Shown piece after piece: positions 44,010 through 54,235 of a stretch of 64,000 nucleotides of DNA (within the stretch, counting starts at the first letter, position 1; each line of letters starts with the position of its first letter). The position numbers and the translations under genes are program-made. Under the pieces are notes generated by a model. The model saw only the letters and a list, made by a program, of their open reading frames with translations, did not search any database and had not been told where the DNA came from. The stretch comes from Leptidea sinapis (lineage: Eukaryota; Arthropoda; Insecta; Lepidoptera; Pieridae): assembly GCF_905404315.1 (NCBI RefSeq), contig NC_066275.1, forward strand, positions 3,224,001 through 3,288,000, in the 5' to 3' direction.

Positions 44010-44366
44010 CTTGTGTGCGTGTGTATGTCACTGAACTCCTCCTAGACGGCTGGACCGATATTGATGAAATTTTTTATGTGAGTTCAAGGGGATTCGAGGA
44101 TGGTTTAAATTCACAATTGAACTACCTCCTAAACGGCTGGACCGATTTATCAAATTTAAGACGTCTGTACAGAAAAACGTGTGTTGGATCCACTAGCTAT
44201 TATATATATATTAGTGGTGGTAGGAAAGTCTTTCATAGTGGTTGAAATCATGTGTCATCCTAGCAACACGTACCAGGAATTCATATGCAGTTTAGAGGTT
44301 CATGCACCATGCAGGTTTCACTTCTGACATGTGTACTTTGTACGCACGCAATGTTTTTTTTATTTA
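43574..44366 (+). repeat. Family C repeat (copy 2) split by a family B insertion
   Basis: The left part 43574-43984 ends at 'gacaccaggagaacgtat'. The right part resumes at 44213 with 'agtggtggtaggaaagtctt', exactly the continuation seen uninterrupted at 55022-55075. The inserted block 43985-44212 is family B with a (TA)n leader. Confidence 0.85.
43985..44212 (+). repeat. Family B repeat nested in family C, with (TA)n
   Basis: The (TA) run of about 33 nt (about 43974-44007) leads into 'cactgaactcctcctagacg' and the block ends 'ggatccactagctatta'. Younger than the C copy it interrupts. Confidence 0.8.
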
Positions 44367-45027
44367 TTATGATTCAGCATTGAAAAATACATTCAACTTC
44401 AAATTTTCACTCTTCTATGATTTTTAATATTGATTTTTATATTATTCTGTTCCATCCACAGATCCGTAAGAGGGTTGCAAGATGGCAGTCGAATATAATG
44501 ATCATTGTAGTACGATAAATTTTATGCACGATATATTTAGGTAGGTCTGAAAATCGGTCGTCATCAATTTTTGTACCCTAAAAATTGTAATTATTTGGTT
44601 TTTTTAATCACTTTGTATCACTTTGGGTCAGATAGAAGTAATATGTACAATACTCATTTCACGAAGTTTCAGTACAATTCGTGATATCCAAAAATTCAAA
44701 TAAAACTCGAAAGTGTCGAGCATTTTAAATATCAAAAAAAAATTGTAAGTTTCTATCGAAATTGGGCACTAAAACACTATGGAACTATCTGTTCTGTATC
44801 CAATTACTAGTTAAGATTATATTTTGAAAATCCAGATTTAATGTCATAAGTAAATTGATCCTCAACCAGAATTTCAATCAATGTGTCAAACTTGAGTTCC
44901 AAACACGTATAATATTGAAAACAATTATGTGTCACATTCATACAGATATCAAGCTCAAATTCCAAATAGGTGAATTGAAAAAAAATATCAGCGAAATATC
45001 AAAAGCAGAAAATGGAGTAAATATTCA
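44367..45027. other. No feature recognised
   Basis: AT-rich. 'gagggttgcaagatggcagt' near 44472 stands out in composition only. Confidence 0.4.
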
Positions 45028-45349
45028 CCAGTGGGAGGCTCCTTTGAACAGGAAGCTGGCTAGATTATGGGTAACACAACGGCGCATATGGGTAACATAT
45101 TTCTGCCGTGAAGCAGTAATGCGTAAACATTACTGTCTTTCGGTCTGAAGGGCGCCGTAGCTAGTAAAATTACTGGCAAATGAGACTTGTAATCTTATGT
45201 CTCACGGTGACGAGCGCAATTGTAGTGCCGCTCAGAATTTTTGGGTTTTTCAAGAATCTTGATTGGCACTGCATTGTTATGGGTAGGGCGTATCAATTAC
45301 CATCAGCTGAACGTCCTGGTCGGCTCGTCCCTTATTTTCATTAAAAAAA
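45028..45349 (+). mobile_element. Family A SINE-like element, copy 8
   Basis: Complete from 'accagtgggaggctcctttg' to 'ttattttcattaaaaaaa'. It contains a small local duplication around 'gggtaacacaacggcgcata' and 'gggtaacatatt'. Confidence 0.92.
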
Positions 45350-45801
45350 TATCAGAGGAAAGCGAATTTAGACCTTATAGAGAAGTCCATCTTCGACGAC
45401 CAGTAACACTTCCGTAGGTTTATTTCTATCCTTGTATCGCAAGGAAGCAGATGTTCTTATCGTATGTCGTCTTCTACAATAAAAGCAATAATATTCTCTC
45501 ATGTACGTTCATTACTACGTTTATAAAACTGTAACGTTTTGTTGCGCGCGTAAAAGAGACGAAAAGCTCGTAAATTTGTTTACAGCATCGTCAAAATACA
45601 ATGTTTTTAAAACCTCGATGCGAAACGGAGGGGCGTTGTTACATTTATGCCTGTATATTTGCTGCCATAAGGGGCATAGTAACTGACATATGAATGGATT
45701 ATACGGTTGGAAACCTTGTTTTAAAACAGATATTGTAAAAAATCCGTAATGATTGTATCTTGATTTTACGGGTATCTAAAGTCGTCATGAAACGAGGGAC
45801 C
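45350..45801. other. No feature recognised
   Basis: The 61-codon frame 45501-45686 has no motif. No repeat match. Confidence 0.4.
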
Positions 45802-46105
45802 ACCATTGGGAGGCTCCTTTGCACAGGATGCCGGCTAGATTATGGGTACCACAACGGCGCCTATTTCTGCCGTGAAGCAGTAATATGTAAGCATTACTGT
45901 GTTTCAATCTGATGGGCCCCGTAGCTAGTAAAAATTAATGGACAATTGAGACTTGACATCTTATGTCTCAAGGTGACGAGCGCAGTTGCAGTGCCGCTCA
46001 GAATTTTGAGGTTTTGCAAAAATCGTGAAAGGCACTGCATTGTAATGGGCAGGGCGTATCAATCACCATCAGCTGAACGTCCTGGTCGTCTCGTCCCTTA
46101 ATTTC
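45802..46105 (+). mobile_element. Family A SINE-like element, copy 9
   Basis: Complete at the head ('accattgggaggctcctttg') and up to 'ctcgtcccttaatttcc', where it meets the next copy with no spacer instead of the usual A run. Confidence 0.9.
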
Positions 46106-46311
46106 CAAAAATTCTGGGCGGTGCCACAACTTCATTCGTCAACTTGAGATATAAGATTTTAAGTCTCATTTGCGCAGTAATTTCACTACCTACGGCGCTG
46201 TTCAGACCGAAACACAGTAATGTTACACATTACTGCTTCACGGCAGAAACATGAGCCGTTATGGTACCCATAATCCAGCCGGCATCCTGTGTAAAGGAGT
46301 CTTCCACTGGT
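46106..46311 (-). mobile_element. Family A SINE-like element, copy 10, joined tail-to-tail with copy 9
   Basis: Starts inside the element at 'aaaaattctgggcggtgcca' and runs to the head end 'gtcttccactggt'. It lacks the tail-side 90 or so bases. With copy 9 it makes an inverted repeat with arms of about 205 bp. Confidence 0.9.
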
Positions 46312-47130
46312 AAGTATGTCTCCCTATCATTCGAAATAATTCATGATAAACTATTAGGAACATCATCAACACGCAAGTCAGTGAATGAAGTACGAGATTA
46401 AAGTAAATCACAATATGATTAGTTCTGTTACATATTAACTGCTTTAATTGGATGTTGGAGGAATAGGATGTCCCATCTAAATAATAGCATCGTTAAAACT
46501 GTATTTCTCTGACACAACAAAATCATTTCTATTGCCTATCATTATGTAATATTTCTGGCTTAATTATAATAAAGCACCTATTTCTTACCGGTTATGTGAG
46601 AACATTGCTACTTAGTGCGTAGTAAAATTACCTGGTAACTACCAATCTATAAATAAACCTTCAACAGCGAATGTTAGAGTTTATAATTGAACAGCTTTAT
46701 AGCCTCGCATCGTCACATCCGCTTTATTTTGATAATAGAACATCAATATTTCTTATCGTGGCGACACATCCGGTGAGGTGAATGACTTGGGTGAGTAATG
46801 TCGATCACAGAGTAATGGAATATTGGGTGTATACATATAATTATTTATTTTCTTGAACTTTAACAACTTCAACTTGTAATTTTTACTAAAACTTGTAAGG
46901 GACAAAAAGTCAACAGCTGTAAGTCAGACTTGTCTCCAGATAGTTGCGAATGTTGCTGTTATGTTATAGGTTATGCAATATATGTTTAGGAGTTCGGAAC
47001 CGGCCGGGGTCAATATATCTGATAAAGTTCTTAATAACAGGCAAGTCCAATCGGAATAAGTGATAACCTACCCTAAGTAGGTTACGTGTTACCTAACAGT
47101 AAGTGAGCAGCGCCGAACACACTCTCTAAC
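46312..47130. other. No feature recognised
   Basis: 'ggaaccggccggggtcaata' at about 46996 resembles 'gaacccggctggggtcgtt' at about 48499, and both are followed by 'atctgata' or 'tatcagataaa'. This is perhaps an uncharacterised repeat. Confidence 0.35.
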
Positions 47131-47143
47131 AATACCATAGGAA

Positions 47144-47350
47144 ATTTTTATTGAGGTAGGCGTTACTTTGCGGAAATCCATAATTATCCAAATGATTTGA
47201 TTTTCTTTAGTGTTAATCTGAGTCTCGTGCCAGATTTTGACGACTCAACACGTCCTTAGGATGCCTCGTGTAGAGGCGAAACACGTGTCGAATTGTTTAA
47301 AAACAAATATTGGGGAAATTTACACTAAAGAAAACTTAAATCATTTGGAT
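47144..47350 (-). mobile_element. Short retroposed hairpin element, family K, with 13-bp target duplication
   Basis: The 207-bp unit is flanked by identical 13-bp direct repeats 'aataccataggaa' (47131-47143 and 47351-47363). On the minus strand it ends in an A-rich 'tcaataaaaat'. It has arms of about 31 nt (47182-47213 and 47322-47352) and a central 'gcctcgtgtagaggc' mini-hairpin. No ORF. The sequence recalls a repeat I have met in other Lepidoptera. Confidence 0.75.
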
Positions 47351-47363
47351 AATACCATAGGAA

Positions 47364-48266
47364 TCACGGGCCATGTACTTTGGTTCGGAGCGCGCTACGA
47401 ACTTCATTGCAAAGCACAATTCATAGGTTGGTTGTACGGAGGAGGGACTTCCTTGAAAGCCACACGCACTTTGGTGGAACGACACATATCCAAATTGTGG
47501 TGTATCCTTTATTTATATGCACATGAGAAACACAGAATGGAGAAACAGGAAAGGTGCGAGCAAACGAAGAATGCGGCAAAAGAATTTTGTTAGTATTATA
47601 AGACATTATTTTCAGTATACGGTCCGCCTTTAGCGGTAAAAGTGAGAATGAGTAGAAAGTAACCTCCATTAATTTCTACTCATTCTCATCTCCTGCAATT
47701 CTTGTCTACATCTGTCCTTCTGTTTCTATCTCTAAATCTCCATCTCTTATTAGCCTTGATTTCGTTTCCAATTTATAGGGTACCAGTTCATTACTAATTA
47801 GATTAGTACGTTTCAAATGAACATATTATGGCTAAAACAGTACAAGTAATCTTAAAGCTAAATGCTCAAAGTAAAAATTAAAGCTAAGGCGAGTTATGAG
47901 AAATAAATTATTTCCAACATACCTTCTCACTGAAACATGTAGGGTGCCAGTATTTTCCGCCTCTCTTCAAAGGCAAGCCGCTAAACGGGTATCAAGGGTA
48001 TTAAAATTTACATTTTGTCACTTAATTATTGAAGAGAGCTAACCGTTCCGCCGAGGGTGTGGCGACTACGAAACAATTTCTACATTGAATGCTTGGATTT
48101 GACATGACATACGTTCCGCGTGCATTATAAAAAAAAAAAACCGAAATGTGCGAGTTCCGTTTAATATATTATTAGGTACCTTGTTGGTTTTTACAATAAA
48201 AAAAAGAATAAGAATACAGTAGTAGGTATTCAAAGTACATAAGCACACGACTATTTGTAATAACAT
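47364..48266. other. No gene recognised; hairpin at 47644-47687
   Basis: Frame 47237-47593 runs from inside element K outward and has no motif. A perfect hairpin with 15-nt arms (gagaatgagtagaaa) and a 14-nt loop lies at 47644-47687. Confidence 0.5.
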
Positions 48267-48446
48267 GGTTTTTCCCACCTCGATGAAATGCTCGCTTTTA
48301 GTGAGCGAAAAGCGGGCGTTTTTTATCCAAGTGGGGAAAAAAAATCGTATCGCACCACGTGAGATAAGTAGGACATTGCCACCCACGATTGTCAATATTC
48401 CGCGGGTGAGAATAACCCACTTTTCTCCCTACGTGCGTAATATACT
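48267..48446. repeat. Interspersed repeat, family H (copy 2, inverted relative to copy 1)
   Basis: Starts 'tttttcccacctcgatgaaa', has a self-complementary 'gctcgcttttagtgagcg' stretch, then 'gtgagataagtaggacattg' and 'tccgcgggtgagaataaccc'. Lacks the 'ctggtacgaggg' hairpin of copy 1. Confidence 0.7.
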
Positions 48447-48688
48447 ATTATCATATCCGCGAGTAGAAAATTGTTTTATTTTTTTTGTTATACAACTTGA
48501 ACCCGGCTGGGGTCGTTCTATCAGATAAAAAAACAGCACAAATATTATCCGTGTTAAAATACAGCAGAATACCAAATTACTTTAGGATCGGTTCATTGAT
48601 TTAGAAGTTGGTATGCTTCAGCACCACCTGTGGGGGCCCTGTATCTTTAGATGCCACAAAAATAATAAAACAAAAAACCATTTTCATA

Positions 48689-49006
48689 TTTTTTTTATTG
48701 TATAAAAATAAGGGACGAGACAAGCAGGACGTTCAGCTGATGGTAATTGATACGCCCTACCCATTACAATGCAGTGCCGCTCAGGATTCTTGAAAAACCC
48801 AAAAAATCTGAGCGGCACTACAATTGCGCTCGTCACCTTGAGACATAAGATGTTAAGTCTCGTTTGCCCAGTAATTTCACTAGCTACGGCGCCCTTCAGA
48901 CCGAAACACAATAATGTTTACACATTACTGCTTCACGGCAGAAATGGGCACCGTTGTGGTACCCATAATCTAGCCGGCTTCCTGTGCAAAGGAGCCTCCC
49001 ACTGGT
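48689..49006 (-). mobile_element. Family A SINE-like element, copy 11 (complete, with 9-bp target duplication)
   Basis: Flanked by 'attttcata' at 48680-48688 and 49007-49015. Poly-T next to 48689 is the reverse of the A tail; the head ends 'gagcctcccactggt'. It contains the conserved hairpin (48773-48819). Near consensus throughout. No ORF and no convincing tRNA, 7SL or 5S head was recognised; a weak 'ggctagattatgggtacc' A-box-like stretch exists on the sense strand. Confidence 0.93.
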
Positions 49007-49015
49007 ATTTTCATA

Positions 49016-50951
49016 GTATGTTCATTTTCAAGGTAGGTTGAAGGGTGTTCGAGTGAAGCGATAACATAATTTATACGAACATCCATTTTATACATGTACG
49101 ATAACTCGATAAGTTAGAAGATACATATAAATAGCCAAACGCAAAATGTATTCCTAGAATATTTATTACGTAGTAGCTACAATAATACATTCCTCGTTAC
49201 AAAATATTAATGTAATTATATATTCGGAAAATATTGACCTCAATCAAGTAAAATTAACGATAAACATTTACGTATAATTAACGTAGTTAAAACACGTCGC
49301 CACTCGATCATCAGCTAATTGATAACGATATTTCAATTAGTACACGTAATTCACTTAAATAATTTCAATATGGCGGATGCATTGAAATTGAAACACAATG
49401 ACAATAACTATTTTACATTATTATATATTTCCTCATTGGTTACTTTAAAGTTTTGTACAATTTATTAACAAATGTATACTTAAAATATGGAGATACGATT
49501 TATCCCCTCGATTTTACCGCGAAAACTTCTGAACTATCTTCTACTGATGATTTTAGTATGTGATATGTTGGTGAATACTTATCCGGCACATATATTTTTT
49601 GACTTAGAAATACCTATATATTCGCAATACAAATAAGTCAGTCAATGACATTTCATCACATATGACAATTCATACAATGAGCGGGCGCAGCAATTGTACA
49701 CAACTATTAATTATCGATATAATTTGTAGAAAAACTGTAGTACTCAATATTATATTCGATGTCGATAACTTATGTGGCAAATTCGATAACCGTTCCTCGG
49801 GCTCCATCTCTGGAACAGTAGATTGTTAACCGAGGGTCGAAAGAATCAATTCCCGAGGTATTTAGGAGGCTATAGTCCGAGTAGGAATTGATTATTTTAC
49901 TCGTGTGAAACACTCTTCTTTTCATGTCGAATATGAGGAAATAAAACTAGTTGTTTATCTAAACTATTTATTGATAATATATAATAATATTAGTAGTGCC
50001 TATTTAAAATTAATTGTCAAATTAGGACAATTTATGTAGACTTAAAGTCTATTTGAAATATGGAACTCACCGCTTAATTGTTGCAGCTTATTCCGCTCAA
50101 AGAAGTTTGCGCTAAGTTCACACTGGCTGTTTAGAAAGTCACATGGCCGCAGTTTTTTTTTTGTTTTTTTTTTTACATAAAACAACACAGCTGACAGCAG
50201 TTCGCTTTTTAAAATTCATTCCGGCCCTTAGGTGGGTAGTAATTTGTATGAGTTTTTCCATCTCCATGGAGGAAAGCAGTATTTTCCACCCAATAATCAG
50301 ATCAAAACAACATAACTTTCCGAGTACGAGAAATGAAAAATTTATTTCATACGTGTACTTGCGTAAAACAGTACCGTATCATCTAATGTAAATAAAAAAA
50401 AAGCCTTGCGCGTTAGCCTTCGGCAAAAAGACATTACCGGGTATCGGATATTGAAAAATCGCTAATCCTGAGAAGTATAATGGGATAGGCTGTTTTGATG
50501 AGCATGCAGATTCAAAATAACTTTGGAAGGGGTCCAAAATCACGTTCAAAGATACAAACAAACATATATACCAAGCTAATAAAAGCGAGTTAAAATCTGT
50601 TACAAAATACAAAAAAAATACTACTGTTTAGTTCAAAACACCAGTTCTACGGCTTAAATAGATAAGATCAGTCACGATCTTTTTCAGTTTTAGACTCTTT
50701 GAGTACTGTACAGTACAATCCCCCTGAAAACGTAATCTGGAAAGGTCTCGAAACGTCAGGTTAACTAAAATAATAATGAAAATGTAAATTATACACCAAA
50801 TCTAATGTTAAAACACGCGTTTTAATCCTTAACAAAGTGTTTTATTTAAATGTGTAACATTAGTGCGTTGATCAAAGAAAATACTATAGGAAGTAAGTTA
50901 AAATTAAATTACATCTATCTATAATGATATTTAGTAGATTTAAAGACTTAC
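49016..50951. other. No feature recognised; intron side of the LPGAT1-like gene
   Basis: A 10-nt perfect inverted repeat (aatcaattcc) lies at 49844-49893. A donor-like 'gcggtgagt' on the minus strand near 50066 follows an open stretch without homology. No acyltransferase downstream exon (FPEGG-type block) was found. Confidence 0.4.
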
Positions 50952-51166
50952 CGCTTGTATAAAGAAGTCCTTGTGCAAGACGCTGACGATGCCGAAGTTA
51001 GTGAATTTAAAAACTCTGTCCATGATCCACATGAGGTTGGAGAGCACCCCGGGTCGAGGGTTCCACGTAGACATCAGCAGCGGAACGTCTGCGGTGCTCT
51101 GGTGGTTCGCTATCACCAGCGTTCGTCGACTGGTACACACTGCTGGCTCGTCGCCGGATTCTATTA
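50952..51166 (-). CDS. LPGAT1-like: Internal exon of an LPGAT1-like acyltransferase (PlsC/LPLAT family)
   Basis: Enzymes of this family move an acyl group from acyl-CoA to a lysophospholipid at the ER membrane. The minus-strand exon reads VIESGDEPAVCTSRRTL, then VIANHQSTADVPLLMSTW, MWIMDRVFKF, and TNFGIVSVLHKDFFIQA. NHQSTAD is the NHx4D catalytic motif of acylglycerophosphate acyltransferases. The MWxMDxxFKxTNFGIVSxxHxDFFI block is specific to the LPGAT1 branch (lysophosphatidylglycerol acyltransferase 1 and insect relatives). Splice sites: acceptor 'attattgtccacag' at the high-coordinate end; donor 'gcg' then 'gtaagt' at 50951. The exon is 215 bp: it begins with the last two bases of a split codon and ends on a codon boundary. 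The remaining exons (N-terminal membrane part and the FPEGG block) were not found and probably lie across long introns or outside the window. Confidence 0.88.
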
Positions 51167-51371
51167 CTGTGGACAATAATGTTGCTAGATAAGTAGGTAT
51201 AGGATTGGATGTCAAGATACTGGTTTCTTTAAGTTTTTATTACTATATTATAACTTTAGGACCTTCACGGCCGGCAATGTATTTCTTGAGATCCATTATT
51301 GCTGGTCTTGCTCGTTATTATTAAAACCAGTACCCAGGTTGATGTTTTTTTTTCAGGGAAAGAGACCAAAT

Positions 51372-51465
51372 TGTAAAGGCCGGCACCACTCTTGTTCCTA
51401 TGTTCTTGTTAGGTGACGACGACAGTGATCACTAGGCACCAGATGCCCAATCTTTTGTAAACAAC
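51372..51465 (+). mobile_element. LINE 3' tail fragment (degenerate)
   Basis: 'tgtaaaggccggcaccactc' and 'gacgacagtgatcactaggc' followed by 'accagatgccca' keep the order of the jockey/CR1-like 3' end. Much diverged. Confidence 0.5.
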
Positions 51466-51599
51466 CGCACAAGATGTTAATTTAATGGTTTTACAATAGC
51501 TCGTACGAGTGCACTCGGACATACACTATCTACTGATAGTATAGGAGTTCACTGGGATAGTCGTTTACAAATATCCGAAACCAGTGTTCGAGTCGCATT

Positions 51600-51850
51600 T
51601 GTTTTCGTACACCATTTATAGACGACGACCCATATAGCCCAGTGGAGTGACCCTGCCTATTGAGCTATATATGTATATGGAAGTTTGTTACCGAGTCATG
51701 GAAGTTTATATGCATTTATATATGTTTAAGTAAGTATTAAATATATGATAATTGCCTTGTATCCATAGTACAGGCTATGCCTTGTTTGGGGCAAGATAAT
51801 TTGTGTAAAAGTGTGTCAATTGTGTTGCAGAAGTTGTAACGACTAATTGA
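51600..51850 (+). mobile_element. SINE-like element with tRNA-like head, family Q (copy 1)
   Basis: 'gacgacccatatagcccagt' resembles a tRNA A-box region. Then 'gtttgttaccgagtcatgg' and 'tccatagtacaggctatgcc' plus 'ttgtttggggcaag' follow in the order also seen at 60208-60440. The B box is not intact. Confidence 0.6.
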
Positions 51851-52344
51851 TCGATGAAGCACAATATGATAAAAGGGAATGATAGCAAAATAAATCTGTG
51901 GCTTTCAATTGGATTTATTTATTAGATAATTTATAAGCTCTCCAATAACAAATAAGTGTATCTCAAATAAAAGTGGATGAACACGATAATTCATTTCTAT
52001 TTGTCTTTCTCCTAATCTAACCTAATCAAAAAAGAACAACCAAAAATACAAAAGGCAGATATAAAAATATGCTGCTCCTTCCAATGTTTTTTGAAGCTGT
52101 GATAAAATCAGAGTTTCAAATTGCCCCCCATTTCAAAAGATACCGCCATGGAAGCGTCCGTATGTAAATCAAAACCTATGGTACTCTATACTGTACTCTT
52201 CCAACTGGCGTAAATCCTAGATTCATGAAACTTTATGAGAAGTATGGTGTCACGGAATTAGCAAAGGAAAAAGTTATTTGTTTTTGTATTAAATTGTGAA
52301 CCAAATGCAGTTTAATCGCCTACAAAATTTTAATGTCAAATAAT
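51851..52344. other. No feature recognised
   Basis: AT-rich, no repeat match. Confidence 0.4.
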
Positions 52345-52629
52345 ATTTTTATTATCAAAATAAGGGACGAGTTGAACAGGACGTTCAGCTGATAGTAATT
52401 GAAACGCCCTATCCATTACAATGCAGTGCCGCTCAGGATTCTTGAAAAACCCAAAAATTCTGAGCGGCATAAGATGTTAAGTCTCATTTGCCCTGTAATT
52501 TCACTGGCTACGGCGCCCTTCAGACCGAGACAGAGTAATGTTTACACATTACTTCTTCACGGCAGAAAAAGGCGCCGTTGTGGTAATCATAATCTAGCCG
52601 GCTTCCTGTGCAAAGGAGCCTCCCACTGG
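52345..52629 (-). mobile_element. Family A SINE-like element, copy 12
   Basis: T-rich end then 'aataagggacgagttgaaca'; ends 'gagcctcccactgg'. About 40 nt between the hairpin and 'cataagatgttaag' ('actacaattgcgctcgtc...') is deleted. Confidence 0.9.
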
Positions 52630-52679
52630 TAACAATTTGACATATTATGGTTTCCTTTGTCAGATATTGTGTAATAACT

Positions 52680-53345
52680 TTTATCTACACCCATGCTTTA
52701 AATCTTCTATTAAAGATTCTGAAACTGTTAGCTTATTGCCAACATTAAAACACCCAATGTTCTTATAACCATTACATCATCCAAACGAGTGTTGTAATGT
52801 TGTACTGAATTTCATAACGTTTTTTTTAATCCCTACATGCGCAAAGAGTTTCAACATACAGCCACATTCTTATTGCTCGATGCGTGGTATCTGTATGAAT
52901 TAAAAAAAAAGAACATTTTCGTGTACGCGCGTTCCACACTACCAGAACGTGGCGTGCCGTAAAAAAAAAGTGGGTTATTCGAAACCCCGCCATTTTTATT
53001 GAAAAAATGAGCGATTCACGATATTTAAAACGCTGCAAGTGAATTTTAATAATTGCACTATACAAAATGTAAATTACTACTAAAATATATAATTCTTGAG
53101 TTTATTTGTATATAATCAGTATTGGATGATATAAGGTTACTACTAGGACGGCTGGCTGTTTTAATGTTAGCAGTAAGCAACCTGTTTCAGAATCTTTTAA
53201 AGGATTCATATTCTGGGTGTAGATAAAGTCTTGCATGCAACTGTTGATAATTAGGTATTAAAACACTCATTTGATACTCCGCTTCGCCTCGTGTGATAAA
53301 CCAATTCGTGTTTTAATACCTCTTATTACACAACAGTTGTTTAAA
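52680..53345. mobile_element. Foldback element, family F (copy 2), interrupted
   Basis: The left arm 52680-52820 matches 30312-30445. Homology resumes at about 53124 ('tggatgatataaggttac') through both palindromes to 'cacaacagttgt' at 53340. The intervening 300 or so bases (about 52820-53123) replace part of the first palindrome. Confidence 0.75.
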
Positions 53346-53794
53346 AGTTTTCTATTCCCGCCTTTTTTCATCTTTTTTTTTAATTATTTTTTTCAAGCAC
53401 GAAATTGACCTTCGCCGTTCGATAGTTAAAATTGATGACTATTATATTCATACGAAGACAAGGCTGAATAGTGAAGCGACCTCTTTTGTCATTGGGCTGG
53501 CATGATGTCTATTGCCAGTATGATGGTTAGATGTACGCGAACTTTTTGAAAGAGTGAAGAGATTTTTTTTTAATTACTTACCTCCCCATGGCTTTTCTAG
53601 CTACATTATTACCCTAGAGCGTTAATTGGTCACCTACAAGCCCCATTTTTGGGGGTAATAAGGACCTACTTACCGAATATGAGAGATGTAAAATATATTA
53701 CTTTATTAATTAGGTCAAAGAAATGACACTTACAAATGTCAAAAGTTATAGTTCAGCTTCCGTAGAAGTTCTAATTGTTTTCTTTTTTTCTTGA
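53346..53794. other. No feature recognised
   Basis: A donor-like 'gggaggtaagtaa' on the minus strand at about 53585 has no supported exon before it. Confidence 0.35.
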
Positions 53795-54235
53795 CGTGAG
53801 CTTTCCAGCGGAGCTTTGTTCAAGTATCATGCCCAGATATTTAGCTGTAATTTCGTATGTAGGTAGTATTTTCTTATTAATGTCAACTGGCTCGTAATCT
53901 GGTTTCTTATTACTAGAGTTTACATGAACAGATTTACTGTCATTAAGTTTAATTCTCCATTGTTTAGTCCATTTAACTACTCTGTTTACCGCTATTTGAG
54001 CTTACTCTGCTGCCTCTTTATGGTAACTACCCACGCCCATTAGAGCAGTATCATCAGCAAAGGTCGCAACAGCGTTATTTTCTGTTTCAGAAATGTTATC
54101 TGTGTAAAGTAGGTTCAGGGACCGGGCCTAATTCACTTCCCTGAGGCACTCCAGCTTTTAGCTCCTTAATATCTGAACAGATATCCTCTTGTCGAATCCT
54201 AAAATATCTATTGGTAAACTTATGGCACAGCTTAT
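53795..54235 (-). pseudogene. Jockey-like LINE reverse transcriptase fragment
   Basis: The minus strand reads RYFRIRQEDICSDIKELKAG then VPQGSELGP, and after a frameshift near 54110 NNAVATFADDTALMGVGSYH (catalytic FADD). It continues with VVKWTKQWRIKLNDSKSVHV and AKYLGMILEQS. These are the palm and post-palm blocks of jockey-clade reverse transcriptases. A stop interrupts the frame after the FADD block (KEAAE then stop). A different lineage from the intact YADD element at 32.5 kb. Confidence 0.85.

Noticed and set aside
47237..47593. 118-codon plus frame at element K
   Set aside because: Begins inside the hairpin element and shows no motif; probably a chance frame.
50000..50150. Donor-like 'gcggtgagt' on the minus strand near 50066 after an open stretch, as the next acyltransferase exon
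   Set aside because: The translated stretch (ELSANFFERNKLQQLS) does not match the FPEGG or later blocks of LPGAT1, and no acceptor was found before it.
53575..53640. Donor-like 'gaggtaagta' on the minus strand as an upstream LPGAT1 exon
   Set aside because: The frame before it is cut by stops within a few codons of any acceptor and shows no resemblance to the family.
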